From: DASVEE01 sp036380735
GTDB lineage: Bacteria; Acidobacteriota; Thermoanaerobaculia; Gp7-AA8
DNA length: 64,000 nucleotides
NCBI GenBank assembly: GCA_036380735.1
Contig: DASVEE010000049.1
Location: 48,789-112,788 of the forward strand
Direction: 5' to 3'
Part shown: positions 36,001 through 43,526 of the stretch, in pieces
How positions within the stretch are numbered: the stretch's first letter is position 1
How the letters are laid out: the number at the start of each line of letters is the position of its first letter
The notes under the pieces: model-generated
What the model was told of the DNA's origin: nothing
Database searches by the model: none
Seen by the model: only the letters and a program-made list of their open reading frames with translations
Translations under genes and position numbers: made by a program

Positions 36001-37928
36001 TTCGCGAGAAGCTTCTTGCACTTACCGTTGGCCGTATTGACGTGGAACAGGTCGCCGGTACTCGTGACGCCGACCAGGCCCCGCCCTTCCGACGCCACGA
36101 GGTTGACCCCGTTGTTGAAGAGCACCGGAGCGATCGACGTCAGGACGACGGGGTTGTTGTTCGCGTCCGTCGTCGGCATCTCCGCCCACTGCACATCGCT
36201 CTGGAAAATGCGGAATGACAGCACCCCTTCCCGCAACGCCGCAAGTTTCTTCGTGTCCTCGAAGTACACCAGTCCGTCGATCGGCGCCGTGGACGTCGCG
36301 GTAGCGGCAGGAACGGGACCGGGGGGGGGCATCCAGCCGGTGTTGTTCTTGTCGCCCGCGATCTCCTTCCAGACCCACACGTCCGCCTTCGTGGTCACCG
36401 CGACGTAGAAATCGAAAAGCTCGTTCCACATCGGCACGCGCCACTGAGGTTTGGCGTCCAACGCGATCGGCATGGGGTTCGCCGGCTGCGTGCCGACCTG
36501 CGGCACCGGCGGCTGCAGCCCGTCGCGATCGAGGAACTTCTCCAGCTTCGGGCCGGCCGCGTCGAACCGCAGCAGGTGCAGCTTGTGATCGGCGCCCACT
36601 CCGGCGAGGAAGTTCGGCAGCGCGTTGCGCACGCGCGAAAGGCTGGAGAACGACGGGTCCGCGATCTCGAAGCAGAGCTGCACGGATGCGCCCTTCTTCG
36701 AGAACGCCTCGACGCTGCCCACATAGAACGCGTCGAACATCCGCGGCTCGCGGCCCAGCGGAAAGAAAGTGTTCTCCAGCACGAGGGGCGTGGTGTTCGC
36801 CATCCCCTCGGCCGCCGGCGACGGCCCCTTTTCGTCTTTGCACGGAACGCCGTTGCAGCCAACGGCGTTCACCCGGATCCCGAGCGAGGACGGCTGGAAC
36901 GGCTGGTTTGTCGCAAGGAGGTTCTTCGTGACGCCGCGGATCCAGCGGCTGCTCTTGCCGTCGATGTCACGCGGCTCGATGGTGGCTTCGGGCTTGTCCA
37001 GGACAAGCGCGTCGCCGTCCTGTGCTTTGGCGGGAGGGAGCTGCCACCACTCCGCTTCTTCGTCGTCTTTGGTCTTCTTCCCCCAGTACTCCCACCGCAA
37101 ATCAGCAGGAAGGCTCTGCGCGCCGACGATGTGAATCGTCGCTTCCGACTCGATGTTCAGCAGCTCTGCGTGGCCGAGGTAGAGCGCGTGCTCCTGGCGA
37201 TTGCGCGTCTTGCCGTCGAACGGCGCGAACGTCGTGACTTTGCGCAGGACGGTCGTGTCCGGAGAGAGCTCGCTCGTGAGCGGCGGATCGATGGTGATGA
37301 TCTCGCCGTCCGCCTTCTCGATGCGGTACTGCTGGTTGCCCGCCTCGAGGACCATGCCCGCCTTCAGTCCCGTTTCCGGATCGACCTGCAGCGTCTTCGC
37401 GTCCACTGCCGCGAAGCTCTTCAGCTGCCATTGCGCCGGCAGCGGCTCGAGCGGCTCGAGATCGCTGAGGCCGGGCGGCGCCAGGTACACCGCGTCCTTA
37501 TCCGCATCGACGCCGATCACCGTCGCCAGACGTCCCGGCACGAGCCGCACGTCCTTCTCCGTTTCGAAGATGACGCTCGCACCGCCGGCGTCGACCTGCA
37601 TGCGGATGGGCGCCTCCGCGAGCACCGCCTCGGTCGTGGACTCCGCGAGCTGGAACACCACGGGCATGCGCGCGGGCCGCGCAGCGCGTCCGCGCACGGC
37701 CAGCCAGTCGAGGAATCCGCGCCGCATCTTCTCCCCCGCCCGATCGAGCCGCTCCGCCACCTCGGAGCTGAACCGCGCCGCGACCGCGAGCAGCGCGCGG
37801 CCGAAGTCCCGCTCGCCGTCGGCGAGCCCCCAGGACGGAATCCACGCGCGCGCGCGCTCGTGCAGCTCGGCCGAGAAAGCCTCCGTGCGCCGGTCGTCGA
37901 GCCCGGGCGCCTTGACCGTCTCTTTCAC
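33006..37928 (-). CDS. Very large eCIS baseplate J protein with long insertion
   Basis: 1640 residues starting with a GTG at 37928 that overlaps the gp25 stop codon. The N-terminus (LLAVAARFSSEVAERLDRAGEK) and the C-terminal third are typical of putative baseplate assembly proteins: LDESIGEIRFGDGQHGMIPP near residue 1377, and the later RSRAITARDFEDLALESSPD. Residues about 490-770 are an insertion with strand repeats (VWVWKEIAGDKNN, GLVYFEDTKKLAALREGVL, GLVGVTSTGDLFHVNTANGK, GTPRQLVAFGELS), likely a beta-propeller. A further WEYWNGTGWW module follows near residue 1010, and a similar WEYWGKKTKDDEEAEWW lies near 285. It would form the baseplate wedge; the insert could face outward. Confidence 0.85.
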   Translation of the reverse strand: MKETVKAPGLDDRRTEAFSAELHERARAWIPSWGLADGERDFGRALLAVAARFSSEVAERLDRAGEKMRRGFLDWLAVRGRAARPARMPVVFQLAESTTEAVLAEAPIRMQVDAGGASVIFETEKDVRLVPGRLATVIGVDADKDAVYLAPPGLSDLEPLEPLPAQWQLKSFAAVDAKTLQVDPETGLKAGMVLEAGNQQYRIEKADGEIITIDPPLTSELSPDTTVLRKVTTFAPFDGKTRNRQEHALYLGHAELLNIESEATIHIVGAQSLPADLRWEYWGKKTKDDEEAEWWQLPPAKAQDGDALVLDKPEATIEPRDIDGKSSRWIRGVTKNLLATNQPFQPSSLGIRVNAVGCNGVPCKDEKGPSPAAEGMANTTPLVLENTFFPLGREPRMFDAFYVGSVEAFSKKGASVQLCFEIADPSFSSLSRVRNALPNFLAGVGADHKLHLLRFDAAGPKLEKFLDRDGLQPPVPQVGTQPANPMPIALDAKPQWRVPMWNELFDFYVAVTTKADVWVWKEIAGDKNNTGWMPPPGPVPAATATSTAPIDGLVYFEDTKKLAALREGVLSFRIFQSDVQWAEMPTTDANNNPVVLTSIAPVLFNNGVNLVASEGRGLVGVTSTGDLFHVNTANGKCKKLLANVDPEIRPAAVFDGTELMAVAFDKGTPRQLVAFGELSQTEFALLEPQAIVRGPLDAVLQNGEIHFLASVTAPDEAYFATWAPFATPPDNHLYKAAIAPAIGEIGGAPTLLNQHIVIPGSRADVLVATFDISRRVAKNATVGSGVALPSSAPSLANGDVVARLAPPEWHDVTSAGTPSEGETFYEIDSKFNVNTARELFAFRMTAPLQGIVISLSKLQLALNDPDAQQLSWLFADGKLRQITNLTAGVATISPAFNNNVQSPVDYANARPTDGRTAAFMDLNPATSGNWDAALLKQTKLVFPNATPEEQEARAFTFDANNHPDLVVMAEEFSAGPLGSTFIADGTVGPWTRLLGDTSSNPELSWEYWNGTGWWKLDIKLDETLNLKISGGVRFEVPNDIASGDWAGRTNFWIRARLIGGDYGKEQVTVITTPGPGNGSTQTIDRSSSGVRPPSVVRLRISYRLCKAVRPVFVLAQDSGAMRDQSDANRTTGAVVEAFVPLARALGRLTNPAVPDAVDTGRALFIGLAATPSGAPVNVLLLVASEERHEQFAPMKIEALVADRFVPIVAEDTTRALGESGLLSMSFTVAPTPRELFGMDNLTWLRLTPAGTGSAKDWKPSLRGAYLNAVWVSAAETLTRELLGSSDGAPNLVVRVARPPVLADSLELRVKEPLGEEERTALREHEPNRVLSDVDGLPGDWVLWDRAIDPGDEPPSARVYALDESIGEIRFGDGQHGMIPPPGRDSIVAFAYRRTEIGGSEGSDVPGNAVTARTALNLVSPVEGVEAVFAADRAAGGAPPENGERVVRFGTARLRHRSRAITARDFEDLALESSPDIVQACCFAGHGHVRLVVVMRGEDPQPDAAEVRELKRLLLQSASSSLGASDALRITGPGLRRLRIALTLRVATLDIAGDVSRDVQKRISAFFDTTSWALGAEPNEGEIALALLDTPALESLADVQLLEVQTDGAARQWTGGIKRHELVMLDKDAVRLAFETVEVFA

Positions 37929-38353
37929 GCGCGCCCTCCCTCGCGGAAGTAGAACGGGAAGACGAGGTTGCCGACCTGGTTCGTCTTGCGGACGCGGTAC
38001 TCGAGCTCGATGCACAGCATGCCCTCCGCGCTCGCGTCTTCGTCCACCGTGACGGCCAGCACTTCGATGCGCGCCTCGCAGCGCCGCAACGCTTCCTCGA
38101 CGAGCGAACGGATGCGCTGCAGCACCGTGCTGTCGACGGCGGCAAACACGAGCTCGTGAATGCCGCAGCCGAAGTTCGGCCGCATCACGCGCTCCCCCGG
38201 CGCGGTCTCGAGGATGATCAGGATCGACTGGCGGATGTCCGCCTCGTACGCGACCGTCGCGACGAGGCCCGTGCGCGGGTCGAGCTCCACCGGCATCGAC
38301 CAGCCGCGTCCGAGGAAGTCCTTCCGTTCGACGTCGAGGTTGTCCCTGTTCAT
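37925..38353 (-). CDS. eCIS gp25-like baseplate wedge protein
   Basis: 142 residues of the gp25/GPW family: DIRQSILIILETAPGERVMR followed by PNFGCGIHELVF is the family core, with the Glu-Arg pair typical of gp25-like proteins. In contractile tails this protein joins the sheath to the baseplate and starts sheath assembly (Afp9 equivalent). It lies between PAAR and the large baseplate protein, the standard eCIS order. Its stop codon overlaps the GTG of the next gene. Confidence 0.92.
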   Translation of the reverse strand: MNRDNLDVERKDFLGRGWSMPVELDPRTGLVATVAYEADIRQSILIILETAPGERVMRPNFGCGIHELVFAAVDSTVLQRIRSLVEEALRRCEARIEVLAVTVDEDASAEGMLCIELEYRVRKTNQVGNLVFPFYFREGGRA

Positions 38354-38359
38354 TTCAAC

Positions 38360-38656
38360 TCACCCGATCAACACCGTCGGCGCGCCGAGCGCGACCGCGT
38401 TCGGAGCGCTCGCTTCCACCACCATGTCTCCCTGCCGCGCGGCGGGCAGACCGCCGATCAGCACCGTCGTACTGCCCACCGCGATCACGCCGCCGACGTG
38501 CGGCTTCGGGCCGTCGAACAGCGGGCACGCGTGCGTGTCGGAGCCCGCGCGCCACGCTGGCATTCCGCCGATCAGCACCGTCGGGGAGCCGGGGCCGGGC
38601 CCGAGCGGCGTGCCGTGGCTCGTGAGGTCTCCGACGCGTGCGGCAGGCTGTCCCAT
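38360..38656 (-). CDS. PAAR-domain spike tip protein
   Basis: A 98-residue PAAR protein: ARVGDLTSHGTPL, then PTVLIGGMPAWR, HACPLFDGPKPHVGG, TTVLIGGLPAARQGD and a last PTVLIG. The repeated TVLIGG turns and the His/Cys positions fit the zinc-binding conical tip that sharpens the spike (Afp10 equivalent). AAGGAAGGAG precedes the ATG at 38656. It follows the gp5-like spike gene directly. Confidence 0.95.
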   Translation of the reverse strand: MGQPAARVGDLTSHGTPLGPGPGSPTVLIGGMPAWRAGSDTHACPLFDGPKPHVGGVIAVGSTTVLIGGLPAARQGDMVVEASAPNAVALGAPTVLIG

Positions 38657-38668
38657 CGGCTCCTTCCT

Positions 38669-39310
38669 TCAATTGATCTGGATCAGCGAGCCGCGCAGCG
38701 TGAGCGTCGCACTCGCCTTCACTTCGAGCGTTCCCGTCGCTTCGAGCGTGATCGACGCGGCCTTGATCTTGAGCGGCCCCTTGGCCTCGATGGTCATCGA
38801 CCCGCTCGTGCTGTCGACCTTGACCTGATTCCCGTTCTCGTCCTGCACGGCGAAGCCGGTGTCGTCGAAGACGACCTTGCGCCCCTTCTCGTGCGCGAGC
38901 TCCACGACGCCTTTCGCGCCGTCGTCGAACAGGAGGTAGTGGTGCTTGCGCGATTCGAGGATCCGCTCGTCATTCTTCCCGTCGTCGTTGTGGCGCGGCG
39001 GCTTGTCTTTCCCGTTCCAGAGCGCGCCGAGGACGTACGGGAAGCGAAGGTCTTCGCGGTCGAAGGCGAGCAGCACCTCGTCGCCGACTTCGGGGATGAG
39101 CACCATGCCGCGATCGGCGCCCGCCATCGGCATGGCCAGCCGCGCCCAGTAGCTCTCCGTCGGCTGGTCGTGCCACGGGTAGCGCACTCTCACGCGGCAC
39201 AACCCCTCGGGATCGTTGTTCTGCGTGACCAGTCCGATGGCGACGCCCTTGACGAACCCTCCGGCTTCGAGCGCGGCCTCGCGCGGGGCGGTGTCGATGA
39301 TCCCGCTCAT
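38669..39310 (-). CDS. eCIS spike, gp5-like OB and beta-helix half
   Basis: 213 residues: an OB-fold (KGVAIGLVTQNNDPEGLCRV, YWARLAMPMAGADRGMVLIP, VLLAFDREDLRFPYVLGALW) and then a repetitive beta-helix end (SMTIEAKGPLKIKAAS, LEATGTLEVKASATLTLRG). This is the C-terminal half of a VgrG/Afp8 spike, here a separate gene. It starts in the stop codon of the gpD-like gene (ATGA), so both halves are made together. A trimer would carry the PAAR tip. Confidence 0.9.
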   Translation of the reverse strand: MSGIIDTAPREAALEAGGFVKGVAIGLVTQNNDPEGLCRVRVRYPWHDQPTESYWARLAMPMAGADRGMVLIPEVGDEVLLAFDREDLRFPYVLGALWNGKDKPPRHNDDGKNDERILESRKHHYLLFDDGAKGVVELAHEKGRKVVFDDTGFAVQDENGNQVKVDSTSGSMTIEAKGPLKIKAASITLEATGTLEVKASATLTLRGSLIQIN

Positions 39311-40413
39311 AGTCCCGGTACCTTCACCTTGAAGCGCGTGCGATAGCCGTTCGTGTCGATCTTGTGCGTGGTCTGCTGGAGGTAATAGGTCTTCGAGAAC
39401 GGATCGCCGAGACCGTCCAGCTGCACGTTGCGGTCGGGGCGGAGGTCGGGCAGGCCGATCGCCTCCCCTTCCCCGGTGAGGAACTGCTCGGCGCGGTCGT
39501 TCAGCAGCGCCTTCGCGCGCTGATCGGCTTCCGCCTGAGTGAACACCGGCTGCCGCAGGCTGAGCGTCGGGCGCTTCTCGGGATCGCGCACGAACGAGTT
39601 GAGATGCTGCCCCGCGCTCGTCCCCGTGAGTCCCGATTCCTCGCCCGCTTTCGCCTTGCCGACGATCTCCTTCTTCGCCATCGGGTCCCAGCCGTGCACC
39701 TCGACGTCCGAGACCTGCCGCGCGAGATTCGCCTCGGGCTTGAAGCTGAGCAGTCCCTGGCCATAGACGAGGCGCACAACCGGCTGGGCCTTCTTGTTCG
39801 GCGGAGCGAAGTGCAGCCTGCGCCTTTCGTCGACGTAGAGCTCGTAGAAGTTGCGCTCCGCGAGTTTCTTGAGGAACTCCCAGTCGCTTTCCTGGTTCTG
39901 CTCGATCTGTGCGTGCTTCTCCTGCGTCGCCTCGATGACCGCGCCGAGGTTGTTGCGACTGGCGATCTGATGCGCGGCGTCGCTGTCGCTGGACTTCTTG
40001 AAAGGGCGCGAGTATTTGCCGAGCGTCAGCGGAAATCCGTGGTCGTAGCCGGCGATCGTCAACTCGGGAGAGCCGCCTTCGGGGAAGCTGGTGGCGATCT
40101 CGGTGATCACGCCGCTCATGGCGACGGGCATCGACTTCGCGTCGCCGTAGCCGATGCAAACCTCGACCTCGGAGCCGAAGGCGATGAGGTCGAACACGTT
40201 CGCGCCGCGGCCGGTCTTGAACTCGTGCAGCTTGTGGCTGTAGCAGTCGGTGAGGGTCATGCTGAAGCGCGACGCGGCGCCGAGCACGAGATCGACCTCG
40301 ACCTGGCTCACGGCGAGCAGCAGATCGCGCATGACGTCGGCCTGCCCGAGGCGGACGGCGTAGGCCGGCGCGTAGAAGTCGCCGTAGTCTTTAGCGAGTG
40401 CGGACAGTTCCAT
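39307..40413 (-). CDS. eCIS spike hub, gpD/gp27-like half
   Basis: 368 residues of the phage late control gene D / gp27 type: DVMRDLLLAVSQVEVDLVLG, FKTGRGANVFDLIAFGSEVE, GYDHGFPLTLGKYSRPFK and a late ESDWEFLKKLAERNFYELYV. It forms the hub that joins the tube to the spike. In Afp8 and VgrG this part is fused to the OB and needle part; here they are two overlapping genes. The start at 40413 lies inside the end of the LysM gene. Confidence 0.9.
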   Translation of the reverse strand: MELSALAKDYGDFYAPAYAVRLGQADVMRDLLLAVSQVEVDLVLGAASRFSMTLTDCYSHKLHEFKTGRGANVFDLIAFGSEVEVCIGYGDAKSMPVAMSGVITEIATSFPEGGSPELTIAGYDHGFPLTLGKYSRPFKKSSDSDAAHQIASRNNLGAVIEATQEKHAQIEQNQESDWEFLKKLAERNFYELYVDERRRLHFAPPNKKAQPVVRLVYGQGLLSFKPEANLARQVSDVEVHGWDPMAKKEIVGKAKAGEESGLTGTSAGQHLNSFVRDPEKRPTLSLRQPVFTQAEADQRAKALLNDRAEQFLTGEGEAIGLPDLRPDRNVQLDGLGDPFSKTYYLQQTTHKIDTNGYRTRFKVKVPGL

Positions 40414-41089
40414 CTGGGTTCTCGATCGGGGGCAGCATCAGCCAGTCGCCGGGGGCGATCTCGCGCGGGTCGTCGAGATCGTTCGCCTCAGCGATGCGGG
40501 TCCATTCACCGGGGTCGTCGTACTCGCGCGCCGCGATGAGCCACAGCGCCTCGCGGCCCACGACGACGCGGCGCTTGGTCTTGTCGGCCGATTCGCGCCG
40601 CTGGTCCTCCAGCTGCTGGCGCAGCGTGCGGTACTCCTTGAAGCCGATCGAGAGCGTCGCGCGGGCGGGCGTCCCGTCGGGGTGGAACATCGTGACCTTG
40701 CGGCCGAGCTTCTCGATGATCGCGGAGAACTCCATCGGCCCCCAGTTGAAGCGCACGGGGGGAGGCGCGTGGAGATCGCGGTCGATGTGCAGCAGTCTGG
40801 AGATGTCGCGCAGGCGCTTGCCGACCGGATCGGTCTCCTTCTGCTGCAGCGACGTCGGCCCCTTCGGGTCGGTGTAGTCGTCGAGGAACAGCTCCATGCT
40901 CAGCTGATCGGCCTCGCCGCTGACGAACTGCAGGAGCGGCGACGAGAGGCCCGGCACCGGCACGGCCTTGTAGGAGTTGGTGCGCTCGAACGAATACTCG
41001 GTTGGGTTGAAGAGCACGGTGATGACCTTGCCCTTGTCCGACCCCTCCAGGACGGTGATCGTCGCCTTCTTCAGCTGCGCTCTGCTCAT
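40391..41089 (-). CDS. eCIS LysM protein (Afp7-like)
   Basis: 232 residues: FNPTEYSFERTNSYKAVPVP at the start is the eCIS/phage tube-adaptor signature. The C-terminal 55 residues form a LysM domain (ALWLIAAREYDDPGEWTRIA then ANDLDDPREIAPGDWLMLP). The protein likely connects the inner tube to the spike hub. GAGGA precedes the ATG at 41089, and its last 23 bp overlap the spike hub gene. Confidence 0.92.
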   Translation of the reverse strand: MSRAQLKKATITVLEGSDKGKVITVLFNPTEYSFERTNSYKAVPVPGLSSPLLQFVSGEADQLSMELFLDDYTDPKGPTSLQQKETDPVGKRLRDISRLLHIDRDLHAPPPVRFNWGPMEFSAIIEKLGRKVTMFHPDGTPARATLSIGFKEYRTLRQQLEDQRRESADKTKRRVVVGREALWLIAAREYDDPGEWTRIAEANDLDDPREIAPGDWLMLPPIENPDGTVRTR

Positions 41090-41096
41090 GCCGTCC

Positions 41097-42077
41097 TCAC
41101 AGTCCCCGCCGTTCGCGGTCGATGCGCACGCGCCGCTCGACGCGCCGGATCACGTCGTCGGTCAGCCGGTCCAGCAGCGCGGGATCGAGGTCGCCCGCCT
41201 GCAGCGCGCGCTGCGCCGCGCGACGCGGTGCGTCCGGCGCGGGCTCCTGTGCCGCGGCGGCGCGGGCGGACGGGCGGGAAGGAGCCGGCAGCGGATTGGT
41301 GAATGAAGTCTCACGCGCACTCTCTCTCTGCGCCTGCGCCGCGGATCGCCACACGAGCACCGCCGGCCGGACGAGCTGCACGCCGGAGCGCGCGCTCTCC
41401 TCGCGAATGCGATGCGTCGCCGAGGAGTGCGTGCGGAACACGCGCGTCTCGTGCGACGACAGGCGGCGCTCGGTCAGGCGTTCGCTGAACGACGACGTCG
41501 CACTCTTCCGCACGGATTCGAACAGCGCGCGGCGCTCGGCGTGCGTCGTCTGCACGGAGCCAGGCACGTTCGCCCGGCGCGTCGTGAAAACGCTCGACAG
41601 CGTGCGGCGCTCGACATGCGTGGCCGTCGCGTGCGTCGTCAGCAGCCGGAACGGCTGCCGCGCGGTCATCGCGGAGACCGGCACGCCGGCACGGCGCGCC
41701 GCAAAAACGCGCGGCGTGGGAGAGGCGGCGCGCGGGGACATCGCCAGCGTCGTGACGCGATCGGTCGCCCAATGGCGGCTCATGACGCTGCGCCGCAGCT
41801 CGCGAATCACCGTCGCCGGCGGGAAGGAGCGCGCCTCGCGCTCACGCCGGCTCCGCTCGTTCGCGAGCATGTTGAAGTGCAGGTGGAACATGGACATCCA
41901 GGTGACGCTCGGCGCGGACGGCATCGCCTCACGCGACGCGCTCACCGCCCCGGCCTTCTTCCGCTTGCGCCTCCAGCGCAGGGCGATCGGGAGCCAGGCA
42001 GTGCGCGACGGCCGCACGGTCATGCGGCGCGTCGAGGCGAAGCGGCGGGCGGCAGTGCGTGCGGCAAGCCGGAGCAT
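41097..42077 (-). CDS. Arg-rich eCIS-associated protein of unknown function
   Basis: 326 residues, ATG at 42077 overlapping the stop codon of the second tube gene (TGATG). The composition is extreme: Arg, Ala, Ser and Thr dominate, with few acidic residues until the last 40. The end (DLDPALLDRLTDDVIRRVERR) looks like a structured helix; the rest contains repeated VERRTLSSVF, HAERRALFESV and SERLTERRLSSHET units of about 24-28 residues, all ending in a short Arg-Arg-x-Leu core. No known domain is seen. It lies between tube 2 and the LysM protein. It may coat the baseplate hub or bind nucleic acid. Confidence 0.6.
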   Translation of the reverse strand: MLRLAARTAARRFASTRRMTVRPSRTAWLPIALRWRRKRKKAGAVSASREAMPSAPSVTWMSMFHLHFNMLANERSRREREARSFPPATVIRELRRSVMSRHWATDRVTTLAMSPRAASPTPRVFAARRAGVPVSAMTARQPFRLLTTHATATHVERRTLSSVFTTRRANVPGSVQTTHAERRALFESVRKSATSSFSERLTERRLSSHETRVFRTHSSATHRIREESARSGVQLVRPAVLVWRSAAQAQRESARETSFTNPLPAPSRPSARAAAAQEPAPDAPRRAAQRALQAGDLDPALLDRLTDDVIRRVERRVRIDRERRGL

Positions 42078-42502
42078 CACGTCGCCCTCCGCAGTCCGTG
42101 ATGCGCGAGCTCGAGACTCTCCATCACCACCTGCGACGCCTGCGCGTCGAGGTCGGAGACCGACCACTTGACGGGCAGCGCGTACTCCACCTGCCACGCC
42201 CACAGCTTCTCGCCCGCCTCGTTCTGCAGGCGGATGCGCAGCGTCTTGCGCTCGACGTCACCGTCCGCCGCGCGCTGCGCCCAGGTCCAGAGGTCGTCGA
42301 GCACGAGCCCGCGCTCCAGGACGACGACGGGGTACGAGACCTGCGTGAGCAGCTTGTGCTCGTACTCGTTCACGCCCCCCTCGCGATACGACTCGTGCTT
42401 GACCTCGCGGGAGAGGCCCTTGACGCGCGTGAAGCCGCCGCTCGTGATCCCTTCGATCTCGAGGAGGAAGCGAAATCCGCGCAGCGGGTCCTGGCGAGCC
42501 AT
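42077..42502 (-). CDS. eCIS inner tube protein 2
   Basis: 141 residues of the T4-like gp19 tube family: DPLRGFRFLLEIEGITSGGF, then GLSREVKHESYREGG, LRIRLQNEAGEKLWAWQVEY, ALPVKWSVSDLDAQASQVVM and ESLELAHHGL. It is a paralog of the first tube protein (43074-43517). In Afp-like particles a second tube-like protein makes the first ring at the baseplate. There is a 13 bp gap from the small gene upstream and a one-base overlap with the gene downstream. Confidence 0.93.
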   Translation of the reverse strand: MARQDPLRGFRFLLEIEGITSGGFTRVKGLSREVKHESYREGGVNEYEHKLLTQVSYPVVVLERGLVLDDLWTWAQRAADGDVERKTLRIRLQNEAGEKLWAWQVEYALPVKWSVSDLDAQASQVVMESLELAHHGLRRAT

Positions 42503-42515
42503 GGTCGTTGTGGCC

Positions 42516-42695
42516 TCACACGTCGAATGGATTGGGCGCCGCGCCGTCGAGAGTGCGGTTGATGGTCGAGATCTCGCGGCACCACCGCCGCCGCTCGCGG
42601 TGCTCCAGCCCCATGAGCTGGTCGCGCGACCAGTGGAAGTGATGGGCGATGAAGGCCATCTCCTCGTAAAGCACCTTTACGGGATAGGCCTTCAT
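42516..42695 (-). CDS. Small eCIS protein, Afp6/DUF6760-like
   Basis: 59 residues: MKAYPVKVLYEEMAFIAHHF, then HWSRDQLMGLEHRERRRWCR and EISTINRTL. This matches the short eCIS protein found between tube genes, with the conserved YEEMAFIAHHFHW and LEHRERRRWC core. It starts in the stop codon of the gene upstream (ATGA at 42692-42695). Its role in the particle is not settled; it may be an assembly factor. Confidence 0.85.
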   Translation of the reverse strand: MKAYPVKVLYEEMAFIAHHFHWSRDQLMGLEHRERRRWCREISTINRTLDGAAPNPFDV

Positions 42696-43060
42696 GCTTC
42701 CCCCACGGCGGTGATCCTTCGCAGCGGCCGCTTGCCCGAGCCTCCTTCCGACTCGGCATCGTCGCCGTTGAATTTCTCGTAGAGCCGCTCGAGATAGGCG
42801 AGGTCGGAGGCGAACAGGCCTTCGATCACGCCGGTGTGCACGTCGGGCAGGGAGCCGAGACGCACGATCACGCGCGAGAGGACGATCACCGCGAGATAGG
42901 CCTCGTTCTGCTGCACGCGGGGATCGCGCAGCGGCAGGATCTCGTCGGCCGCCGTGGCCAGGCGCATCGTGCCGTGGCGGTGCAGCGTTCCCGACTCGTC
43001 GAGGTAACCCTTCGGCAGCTCGAACTCGATCTCGGTCTGGAAAGAGGGGTGTGCGCTCAT
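42692..43060 (-). CDS. eCIS tail assembly protein (chaperone-like)
   Basis: 122 residues: TEIEFELPKGYLDESGTLHR, then HGTMRLATAADEILPLRDP and NEAYLAVIVLSRVIVRLGSL. The start resembles small phage tail assembly proteins encoded next to tube genes. GGAGGAG precedes the ATG at 43060. It overlaps the Afp6-like gene by 4 bp; the pair resembles phage tail assembly chaperone pairs in position, but that role is inference. Confidence 0.75.
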   Translation of the reverse strand: MSAHPSFQTEIEFELPKGYLDESGTLHRHGTMRLATAADEILPLRDPRVQQNEAYLAVIVLSRVIVRLGSLPDVHTGVIEGLFASDLAYLERLYEKFNGDDAESEGGSGKRPLRRITAVGEA

Positions 43061-43073
43061 GGCCGTCTCCTCC

Positions 43074-43517
43074 TCACGCCACCCGCTCGATGCCTTCGTT
43101 GGCCAGCTCGAGCAGCTCGATGATCACTTCGTTGCCCTTGGCGTTGAGATCGCTCGGGTCGTACTTGACCGGCCAGGCCTCGCTGATGACGAAGCGCGCG
43201 GCGTCGGTGCCGGCTTCGTCCTGCACGACGATGACGACCTTCTTGCGCCGCTCCAGGACCAGGCCGGCGGAGACGTCGTCGTGCCACTTGAACAGGTCGA
43301 GCGAGGCGCCGCCGACGGTCAGCCCCCACTTGAGCGTGATGTTCCCGAACTTCGTGAGCCCCGACAGCTTGCGCACGAAGGGAGGGTCGGTGCCCAGGCG
43401 ATAGTCGACGGCGTCGATGGTCGTCTCGGCGATCATCACTTCGCTGAACCCGGCCTGCGCAATGCCGTCGATCTCGAGACGGAAGCGGAAATTGCGTAAT
43501 GGATCGATGCGTGGCAT
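43074..43517 (-). CDS. eCIS inner tube protein 1
   Basis: 147 residues of the gp19-type tube family: DPLRNFRFRLEIDGIAQAGF, then LSGLTKFGNITLKWGL, GGASLDLFKWHDDV and EAWPVKYDPSDLNAKGNEVI. It is likely the main inner tube subunit because it directly follows the sheath gene. AGGAGG precedes the ATG at 43517, one of the strongest ribosome binding sites in the operon, as expected for a high-copy subunit. Confidence 0.95.
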   Translation of the reverse strand: MPRIDPLRNFRFRLEIDGIAQAGFSEVMIAETTIDAVDYRLGTDPPFVRKLSGLTKFGNITLKWGLTVGGASLDLFKWHDDVSAGLVLERRKKVVIVVQDEAGTDAARFVISEAWPVKYDPSDLNAKGNEVIIELLELANEGIERVA

Positions 43518-43526
43518 CTGCCCCTC

